A stretch of 7,381 bases of DNA, taken from NCBI GenBank assembly GCA_007123625.1, contig SKKS01000067.1:1-7381 (forward strand), read 5' to 3'. The notes beneath the pieces are model-generated. The model did not search any database and was not told the origin of the DNA. It was given only the letters and a program-made list of their open reading frames with translations. The translations under genes were made by a program, and so were the position numbers. Shown here one piece after another: positions 1-4,621 of the stretch (the stretch's first letter is position 1; every line of letters begins with the position of its first letter). This DNA is from Paracoccaceae bacterium (GTDB lineage Bacteria; Pseudomonadota; Alphaproteobacteria; Rhodobacterales; Rhodobacteraceae).

Positions 1-63
1 ACCGTGGCCGAGGTTTCCGCCCGCGCGCAAGGGATCGTGACAGCATGGGACGCAGCGCAATGA
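1..63 (+). CDS. C-terminal end of an upstream gene, probably 2-dehydro-3-deoxy-6-phosphogalactonate aldolase (partial)
   Basis: Frame 1 is open from the first base and reads 20 codons (TVAEVSARAQGIVTAWDAAQ) before TGA at 61-63. The stop overlaps the ATG at 60 in an ATGA arrangement, typical of translationally coupled genes in one operon. The tail is an amphipathic helix of the kind that closes KDPG/KDPGal aldolases. From memory it aligns without strain to the end of E. coli DgoA, which has a similar S-V-x(n)-A-x-F-V-x-A-Y pattern. The location directly before a sugar lactonase and a beta-galactosidase fits an aldolase of the De Ley-Doudoroff galactonate route, which cleaves KDPGal to pyruvate and glyceraldehyde 3-phosphate. 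That a gene ends here is well supported by the overlap. Its identity is an inference from 20 residues and context, and another sugar-catabolic enzyme is possible. Confidence 0.5.
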   Translation, partial: TVAEVSARAQGIVTAWDAAQ

Positions 64-890
64 CACCCCTCAACGCAACCCGCTGCGAACTGGGCGAAGG
101 CGCCTTCTGGCACCCGGAACGCGCCGAATTCTTCTGGTTCGACATCACGGCCAGCACGCTGCATGCGTTGGCGCAAAGCTGGACCTTCGACGAAATGGTC
201 TCCGCCGCCGGGTGGATCGACCGCGACCGGATGCTCATGGCTTCGGAAACGCGGCTGGCGGTGTTCGACCTGCGCGATGGCACACTGCGGACCCTCTGCG
301 CGCTCGAGGCCGACACCGCCACGACCCGTTCGAACGATGGCCGCGCCGATCCGCAAGGGGGGTTCTGGATCGGCACCATGAGCAAGCGTCACCAAAAAGG
401 CGCGGGCAGCATCTGGCGCTGGCACGAGGGCGAATTGCGCCGCCTGTTTTCCGGCATTTCGATTCCGAACGCCATATGCTTCGCGCCGGATGGGCGCAGC
501 GCGTGCTTCACCGACACACCAACGCGCATTATCCAGCGTGTGCCGCTCGATGCCCAAGGCTGGCCTGCAGGCCAGCCCGTGCCTTTCATCGACCTGCGCG
601 CGGACGAACTCAACCCCGACGGTGCGGTCTTCGACGCGGCAGGAACCCTGTGGGTTGCGCAATGGGGCGCAGGCCGGGTGGCGGCCCATGGCCCCGACGG
701 TACGTTCCTGCAGGCCGTCACTGTTCCCGCGCCGCACACATCGTGCCCGGCCTTCGGCGGACCCGGGTTGCGCGATCTTTATTGCACCACCGCCCGCGAG
801 GGCCGCCAAAATCCGCACGCACTTGACGGGGCGACCTTCTGCGTGCGCGGTATCGGGCGGGGGCAGGCGGAACACCGCGTGCTGCTGTAA
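60..890 (+). CDS. SMP-30/gluconolactonase/LRE family lactonase, probably sugar-acid lactonase
   Basis: This 276-residue protein is a six-bladed beta-propeller of the SMP-30/gluconolactonase family (PF08450), close to the usual family length of about 290. The divalent-metal ligands are visible as E13 (CELGEG), N137 (SIPNAICF) and D187 (LNPDGAVFD). The substrate-contacting pair R90 and N92 (RSNDGR) is also present. The family marker FGGPGLRDLYCTTAREG lies near the C terminus. Members hydrolyse aldonolactones to the open acids in the cytoplasm; no signal peptide is seen. Beside a GH42 beta-galactosidase and a probable KDPGal aldolase, the likely substrate is galactono-1,4- or 1,5-lactone, but arabinono- or gluconolactone cannot be excluded. 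An in-frame ATG at 45, with AAGGG at 29-33, would add five residues (MGRSA). I chose 60 because it overlaps the upstream stop as ATGA, has GGGA at 47-50, and gives the usual short N terminus before ELGEG. The gene also holds a perfect 20-bp palindrome at 558-577. Confidence 0.9.
   Translation: MTPLNATRCELGEGAFWHPERAEFFWFDITASTLHALAQSWTFDEMVSAAGWIDRDRMLMASETRLAVFDLRDGTLRTLCALEADTATTRSNDGRADPQGGFWIGTMSKRHQKGAGSIWRWHEGELRRLFSGISIPNAICFAPDGRSACFTDTPTRIIQRVPLDAQGWPAGQPVPFIDLRADELNPDGAVFDAAGTLWVAQWGAGRVAAHGPDGTFLQAVTVPAPHTSCPAFGGPGLRDLYCTTAREGRQNPHALDGATFCVRGIGRGQAEHRVLL
558..577. repeat. Perfect 20-bp palindrome inside the lactonase gene
   Basis: The 20 bases GGCTGGCCTGCAGGCCAGCC equal their own reverse complement, with 10-bp half sites and no spacer. 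The match stops at A557 and C578. In the coding frame they lie within the codons for GWPAGQP. The eight central bases, CCTGCAGG, occur again at 707-714. A palindrome this long is rare by chance in a few kilobases, even at high GC. It could be a protein-binding site, a cruciform or RNA hairpin former, or simply codon coincidence. No function is assigned. Confidence 0.6.
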
Positions 891-948
891 TCAATTTCTT
901 GCCTGAAACACTTAAACCGCAACCGCAGCTCCGGGGACAAGGTCGGAC

Positions 949-2853
949 ATGCAGCGCAGCCTTGGCACTTGCTACTATCCCGAACACTGGCCCGAGGACA
1001 TCTGGCCCGAGGATGCCCGCCGCATGGTCGAGGCCGGGCTGACCTGGGTGCGGATCGGCGAATTCGCGTGGTCCCGGCTGGAGCCCGAGCCAGGGCGCCT
1101 TGATTTCGACTGGCTCGACCGGGCGATCGCGGTGCTGGGGGGCGCGGGAATGAAGGTGGTTCTGGGCACGCCGACCGCGACCCCGCCGCGCTGGATGCTT
1201 GCACGCCACCCCGACATGCTGGCGCTTGATCCCATGGGCCAGCCGCGCAAGTTCGGCGCGCGACGGCACTATTGTTTCAGCCATCGCGGGTATCTGGACG
1301 AATGCTGCCGCATTGTCGGCCTGCTTGCCGACCGATACGGCGCAAACCCCCATGTTGCCGCCTGGCAGACGGACAACGAATACGGCTGCCATGATACGGT
1401 GCTCAGTTATTCGGACGCCGCGCGCACCGGCTTCCGGGACTGGCTGGCGCAGAAGTACCAAAGCCCGCAGGCGCTTAACCGCGCCTGGGGCAATGTCTTC
1501 TGGTCGATGGAATACCGCAGCTTCGACGAGATCGACCTGCCCAACCTGACCGTGACCGAACCCAACCCCGCGCATGTGCTGGACTTCCGCCGCTATGCGT
1601 CCGAACAGGTGGTCGCCTTCAACCGCGCGCAGGTCGAAATCCTGCGACGCCACACCCGTGCGCCCGTCGCGCACAACTATATGGGCCGGATCACGGATTT
1701 CGACCACTACAAGGTCGGCGCGGATCTGGATATCGCCAGCTGGGACAGCTACCCCATCGGGTTCCTTTCCGACCGGCTGGAAGCCGACGCCGCGCACAAG
1801 ACCGCCTTCCTGCGACAGGGCGACCCGGATTTTCAGGCGTTTCACCACGACCTTTATCGTTCGGTGGGGCGGGGGCGCTGGTGGGTGATGGAACAACAGC
1901 CGGGGCCGGTGAACTGGGCGCCCTGGAACCCCGCGCCCCTTCCAGGCATGGTGCGTTTGTGGACATGGGAGGCTTTTGCCCACGGCGCCGAGGCGGTGTG
2001 CTATTTCCGCTGGCGGCAGGCGCCCTTCGGGCAGGAGCAGATGCACGCGGGTCTTCTGCGCCCCGACAGCGCGCCCGCGCCGGGGTTGGCCGAAGCCATG
2101 GCTGTGGCCCGCGACCTGCCGCAGGCGCCCAAGGCGGGGTGCTGCCCGGGCGATGTGGCGCTGGTTTTCGACTATGAAAGTGCCTGGGCCTGGGCGGCGC
2201 AGCCACAAGGTGCCGATTTCGACTATTTCCGGTTGGTCTTTGCCTGGTATCGCGCGTTGCGGCGCCTGGGCCTGAACATCGACATCCTGCCCCCCGACGC
2301 GCCGGATCTGTCGCAATGGAAACTGGTGCTGGCGCCGGGCCTGTTCACGCTTGCGGCCGCCATGCGCGCGGCGTTGCCCGGATGCGGGGGAACGGTTCTG
2401 TTCGGCCCGCGCGCCAACGCCAGTACACCCGATTTCCGGATTCCCCTGCCCCTGCCACCTGCGCTTCCGGGGCTGGACGCCTGCGTGAGTCGCGTCGAAA
2501 GCCTTCCGCCCGGGGTGTCTGTCCCGCTGGAGGGGGGCGGCCGTTTCGTGCACTGGGCCGAGGATATCGCAGGCACCGCCCTTGCTTCGCTGCGCCGCGC
2601 GGATGGCACTGCGGCGATGATGGGCGACGGCGCGGTGCGCTATCTTGCCGGCTGGCCCGACGATCCCACCTTGCGCGACATCCTGCGCGGCCTGTGTGCC
2701 GAACACGGGATTGCAACGATGGACCTGCCCGCCGCGTTGCGCCTGCGCGACACGCCCGGCCTGCGGTTCTGGTTCAACCACGGCACCGAAACGCTGCACC
2801 ACGCCGGGCAGTCCTTTGCCCCGGTGTCGGTCACGAAGGCTCCGAACGCCTGA
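949..2853 (+). CDS. GH42 beta-galactosidase, cytoplasmic
   Basis: This 634-residue protein is a full-length glycoside hydrolase family 42 beta-galactosidase, which cleaves terminal beta-D-galactosyl residues with retention. The N terminus GTCYYPEHWPEDIWPEDARRM opens the catalytic (beta/alpha)8 barrel, about residues 5-385. The acid/base is E144 in WQTDNEYG and the nucleophile is E315 in WWVMEQQPG, each three higher than E141 and E312 of the Thermus enzyme. FRWRQAPFGQEQMHAGLL at 353-370 is another strong family block. Residues about 395-595 form the Rossmann-like trimerisation domain (PF08532), followed by a short beta C-terminal domain. There is no signal peptide, so galactosides must be imported. 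Of the four zinc-binding cysteines of the Thermus enzyme only C109 is retained; S153, S155 and A158 replace the other three. The start has AAGG at 939-942, six bases upstream. It lies 58 bases after the lactonase gene, with no terminator between, so cotranscription is likely. The exact galactoside cleaved is unknown. Confidence 0.95.
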   Translation: MQRSLGTCYYPEHWPEDIWPEDARRMVEAGLTWVRIGEFAWSRLEPEPGRLDFDWLDRAIAVLGGAGMKVVLGTPTATPPRWMLARHPDMLALDPMGQPRKFGARRHYCFSHRGYLDECCRIVGLLADRYGANPHVAAWQTDNEYGCHDTVLSYSDAARTGFRDWLAQKYQSPQALNRAWGNVFWSMEYRSFDEIDLPNLTVTEPNPAHVLDFRRYASEQVVAFNRAQVEILRRHTRAPVAHNYMGRITDFDHYKVGADLDIASWDSYPIGFLSDRLEADAAHKTAFLRQGDPDFQAFHHDLYRSVGRGRWWVMEQQPGPVNWAPWNPAPLPGMVRLWTWEAFAHGAEAVCYFRWRQAPFGQEQMHAGLLRPDSAPAPGLAEAMAVARDLPQAPKAGCCPGDVALVFDYESAWAWAAQPQGADFDYFRLVFAWYRALRRLGLNIDILPPDAPDLSQWKLVLAPGLFTLAAAMRAALPGCGGTVLFGPRANASTPDFRIPLPLPPALPGLDACVSRVESLPPGVSVPLEGGGRFVHWAEDIAGTALASLRRADGTAAMMGDGAVRYLAGWPDDPTLRDILRGLCAEHGIATMDLPAALRLRDTPGLRFWFNHGTETLHHAGQSFAPVSVTKAPNA

Positions 2854-2875
2854 GCCCGCACCCGCGAAGGCGCAC

Positions 2876-2900
2876 GCAGGAAATCACAGGCAGGAAATCA
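2876..2900 (+). repeat. Tandem 11-bp direct repeat (GCAGGAAATCA) upstream of soxB
   Basis: GCAGGAAATCA occurs at 2876-2886 and again, exactly, at 2890-2900. The copies start 14 bases apart and are separated by CAG. Each copy contains AGGA, and the second runs into an ATG at 2900. It could be a slippage duplication or a pair of regulator half sites on the same DNA face; a 14-base period is a poor fit to one 10.5-bp helical turn. Confidence 0.6.
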
Positions 2901-2986
2901 TGGGCCATGTCGAATTCGGACAGGCCTTTGTCCGATTCCGCACCCGCCTGGCGCATGCGATCAGGTATCAGACCCCGGACAGGTAG
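2900..2986 (+). CDS. Possible 28-residue small ORF or leader peptide before soxB
   Basis: ATG at 2900 opens a 28-codon frame ending with TAG at 2984-2986. The product begins MGHVEFGQAFVRFRTRLAHA and is basic, with five Arg (six basic residues counting Lys and Arg only through the RFRTR and terminal DR segments is not exceeded). AGGA at 2892-2895 lies four bases upstream, an acceptable though short spacing. The stop is 20 bases before the soxB ATG, so terminating ribosomes could in principle reach the soxB ribosome-binding site. I recognise no family, and no run of one amino acid suggests attenuation. The frame also continues open upstream inside the GH42 gene, so it may be only part of a chance open frame in GC-rich DNA. 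Treat it as a candidate. Confidence 0.15.
   Translation: MGHVEFGQAFVRFRTRLAHAIRYQTPDR
2916..2935. promoter_or_regulatory. Inverted repeat TCGGACA-N6-TGTCCGA, possible operator or RNA hairpin
   Basis: Two perfect 7-base arms, 2916-2922 and 2929-2935, flank the six bases GGCCTT. Allowing one bulged T, the arms extend to AATTCGGACA and TGTCCGATT. It lies 71 bases before soxB, in the only sizeable gap between the sugar genes and the sox genes. The symmetric, spaced arms fit a dimeric regulator site such as a GntR- or LysR-type operator, or a short mRNA hairpin. No T-run follows, so an intrinsic terminator is unlikely. The regulator is not identifiable from the window. Confidence 0.35.
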
Positions 2987-3005
2987 TGCCACGGGGAGTG
3001 CCACG
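2985..3005 (+). repeat. Direct repeat AGTGCCACG flanking the soxB ribosome-binding site
   Basis: AGTGCCACG occurs at 2985-2993 and 2997-3005, a 12-base period with GGG between the copies. The GGGGAG used as the soxB Shine-Dalgarno sequence is created at the junction of the two copies. Each copy contains an in-frame GTG (2986 and 2998), so the duplication also creates two alternative start codons before the ATG. Confidence 0.55.
2993..2998 (+). promoter_or_regulatory. Ribosome-binding site deciding the soxB start
   Basis: GGGGAG ends eight bases before ATG at 3007, good spacing. GTG at 2986 lies upstream of this site and GTG at 2998 overlaps it, so neither can use it. This supports the ATG, which gives the family-typical N terminus MRYSGFRVLKEAL. 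Confidence 0.6.
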
Positions 3006-3006
3006 C

Positions 3007-4257
3007 ATGCGCTATTCGGGTTTTCGCGTCCTCAAGGAGGCATTGACCGGCCACAAGGGCTGGAAGCCTGCATGGCGCGCCCCCGCGCCCAAGCCACACT
3101 ACGACATCGTTATTGTCGGCGGCGGCGGGCACGGGCTGGCCACGGCCTATTACCTTGCCCGGCAGTTCCGCCAGCACAAGGTCGCGGTGCTGGAAAAGGG
3201 CTGGATCGGTGGCGGCAATGTCGGGCGCAACACCACCATCATCCGCTCGAACTACCTGCTCGAAGGAAACGAGCCGTTCTACGAATTCTCGCTCAAGTTG
3301 TGGGAGGGGCTGGAGCAGGATTTCAACTACAACGCCATGGTCAGCCAGCGCGGTATCCTCAACCTGATCCACACGGACGCCCAGCGCGACGCCTTTGTCC
3401 GGCGCGGCAACGCCATGATCCTGAACGGCGCCGATGCCGAATTGCTGAGCCCCGCCCAGATCCGCCGCGAATACCCGTTCCTGAACTTCAACGACGCGCG
3501 ATTTCCCATAAAGGGCGGACTGGCGCAGCGGCGTGGCGGCACCGTGCGCCATGACGCGGTCGCCTGGGGTTATGCGCGCGGCGCGGATCAGCGCGGCGTC
3601 GACATCATCCAGAATTGCGAGGTCACGGGCTTTCGCATCGAGACCGGCACCTGCGTGGGCGTGGAAACCTCGCGCGGGTTCATCGGTGCGGGCAAGGTGG
3701 GGGTCGCGGTCGCGGGCAGCTCCTCGCGCGTCATGGCGCACGCGGGCATGCGCCTGCCGATCGAAAGCCATGTGCTGCAGGCCTTTGTCTCCGAAGGGCT
3801 GAAACCTGTGCTGCCCGGTGTCATCACCTTCGGGGCCGGTCATTTCTATTGCAGCCAGTCCGACAAGGGCGGTCTGGTCTTTGGCGGCGACATCGACGGC
3901 TACAACTCCTACGCCCAGCGCGGCAACCTGCCCGTGATCGAGGACGTGGCCGAAGGCGGCATGGCGCTGTTTCCCGGCCTTGGCCGCGTGCGCTTGTTGC
4001 GGCTTTGGGGCGGGATCATGGACATGAGCATGGACGGATCCCCCATCATCGACCGCACCCATGTGTGCGGGCTCTATTTCAACGGCGGCTGGTGCTATGG
4101 CGGGTTCAAGGCCACGCCGGCCTCGGGGTGGTGTTTCGCGCATTTGCTGGCCACCGACACGCCGCACCCCACCGCCACCGCCTATCGCTTCGACCGGTTC
4201 GAGCGGGGGCGCATGATCGATGAAAAAGGCATGGGCGCGCAGCCCAATCTGCATTGA
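3007..4257 (+). CDS. soxB: Sarcosine oxidase-type beta subunit (SoxB), FAD/FMN oxidoreductase
   Basis: This 416-residue protein matches the beta subunit of heterotetrameric sarcosine oxidase in length and nearly end to end in recalled family pattern. The N terminus MRYSGFRVLKEALTGHKGWK is the characteristic SoxB opening. The DAO-type FAD fold (PF01266) shows VGGGGHG at 37-43, with ribose-binding E63 in VLEKGW. GGNVGRNTTIIRSNYL follows at about 69-84. H182 in TVRHDAVAWG is the expected attachment site of covalent FMN, equivalent to beta-His173 in characterised enzymes. GGFKATPASGW lies at about 365-375. In the family, this subunit oxidises the N-methyl group of sarcosine; electrons pass from FAD to FMN at the interface with SoxA and then to O2, giving H2O2. 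It is cytoplasmic, with no signal peptide. The soxD gene follows after 76 bases. Substrate identity is inferred from family only; demethylation of a related N-methyl amino acid is possible. Confidence 0.93.
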   Translation: MRYSGFRVLKEALTGHKGWKPAWRAPAPKPHYDIVIVGGGGHGLATAYYLARQFRQHKVAVLEKGWIGGGNVGRNTTIIRSNYLLEGNEPFYEFSLKLWEGLEQDFNYNAMVSQRGILNLIHTDAQRDAFVRRGNAMILNGADAELLSPAQIRREYPFLNFNDARFPIKGGLAQRRGGTVRHDAVAWGYARGADQRGVDIIQNCEVTGFRIETGTCVGVETSRGFIGAGKVGVAVAGSSSRVMAHAGMRLPIESHVLQAFVSEGLKPVLPGVITFGAGHFYCSQSDKGGLVFGGDIDGYNSYAQRGNLPVIEDVAEGGMALFPGLGRVRLLRLWGGIMDMSMDGSPIIDRTHVCGLYFNGGWCYGGFKATPASGWCFAHLLATDTPHPTATAYRFDRFERGRMIDEKGMGAQPNLH

Positions 4258-4271
4258 GAGCCACCATGCTT

Positions 4272-4290
4272 CATCTTGCCGGAAATACTC
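4272..4290 (+). repeat. CATCTTGCCGGAAATACTC, possible dispersed Rhodobacterales intergenic motif
   Basis: This 19-base, relatively AT-rich stretch stands out in the 76-base soxB-soxD gap. It resembles short intergenic motifs (CATCTT-NCC-NAAATACTC-like) that I recall recurring after genes in Rhodobacteraceae genomes. That resemblance is from memory, and only one copy is seen here. Confidence 0.3.
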
Positions 4291-4297
4291 AAACACA

Positions 4298-4314
4298 GCG
4301 CCATATCCCGGCGC
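4298..4314 (+). promoter_or_regulatory. Short GC-rich stem-loop in the soxB-soxD gap
   Basis: GCGCC (4298-4302) and GGCGC (4310-4314) can pair around the seven-base loop ATATCCC. It sits 19 bases before the soxD ATG and has no following T-run, so it is not a convincing terminator. It might stabilise the soxB mRNA end or modulate soxD translation. A 5-bp stem is weak evidence. Confidence 0.2.
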
Positions 4315-4333
4315 AGCGCTTGCGGGGACTGCC

Positions 4334-4621
4334 ATGATCATCGACCACCCGCTTCTGGGCCCCTGCGACGCACAGGAATTCGTCTACAAGGGCGATGCCC
4401 GCCTGATCGACCGCCCTGACGGGATGGCCGAGGAAGCGCATGTGGCCTTCTTCGACTACGCGTATCTGCGCGACAACCCGGCAGGGGTGCACCGAGAGCT
4501 GTGGTTCCACGAACAGGGCGACCGGTCCTGGCTGGTGGTCACCCGCAACACCGTGACGCACGCGATCGTGCAGGTCGAACTGGCGCGCGATGTGGCGCGG
4601 GCAGGGGGGCGCGGCACATGA
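4334..4621 (+). CDS. soxD: Sarcosine oxidase-type delta subunit (SoxD), zinc-ligand-poor variant
   Basis: This 95-residue protein has the size and position of the delta subunit of heterotetrameric sarcosine oxidase (PF04267). Family features are EFVYKGDA at 15-22, YLRDNPAGVHRELWFHEQG at 44-62 and the tail block VTRNTVTHAI. In characterised enzymes this small subunit binds structural Zn through Cys6, Cys9, His59 and Cys63. Here the N-terminal CPxC motif is replaced by HPLL (5-8). H59 is kept, and position 63 is Asp. A lone Cys is present at 11. Zinc binding in the classical mode is therefore unlikely, although H5, H59 and D63 could still form a different site. The ATG at 4334 has GGGGA at 4324-4328, five bases upstream; an in-frame ATG at 4220 lies inside soxB and is rejected. 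The stop overlaps soxA as ATGA (4618-4621), indicating translational coupling. It is assigned as SoxD by both sequence and gene order. Confidence 0.88.
   Translation: MIIDHPLLGPCDAQEFVYKGDARLIDRPDGMAEEAHVAFFDYAYLRDNPAGVHRELWFHEQGDRSWLVVTRNTVTHAIVQVELARDVARAGGRGT

Noticed and set aside
45..62. ATG at 45 as the lactonase start
   Set aside because: Possible, but ATG 60 overlaps the upstream stop in an ATGA and gives the typical family N terminus. The difference is five residues.
891..948. Promoter in the lactonase-GH42 gap (TTGCCT at 899-904)
   Set aside because: No -10-like sequence at about 17 bases, and the genes look cotranscribed.
718..2802. A 694-codon open frame on the - strand opposite the lactonase end and the GH42 gene
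   Set aside because: Its product is Arg/Gly/Pro-rich with no recognisable domain. It lies antisense to a gene with intact catalytic motifs; long antisense frames are common in GC-rich DNA.
2916..2935. Inverted repeat as an intrinsic terminator of the GH42 operon
   Set aside because: There is no U-tract after the second arm.
2986..3006. GTG at 2986 as the soxB start
   Set aside because: It adds MPRGVPR before the family-typical MRYS start and lies upstream of the GGGGAG site.
2316..3554. A 412-codon + frame spanning the GH42 end, the gap and the soxB start
   Set aside because: It is out of frame with two well-supported genes and its product is Arg-rich low-complexity sequence without a family.
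4220..4333. N-terminal extension of soxD from ATG 4220
   Set aside because: It would overlap the soxB end and add 38 residues not found in SoxD; ATG 4334 has a good ribosome-binding site.
2968..4341. A 457-codon open frame on the - strand opposite soxB
   Set aside because: It mirrors soxB codon structure, shows no domain, and has no ribosome-binding or operon context.
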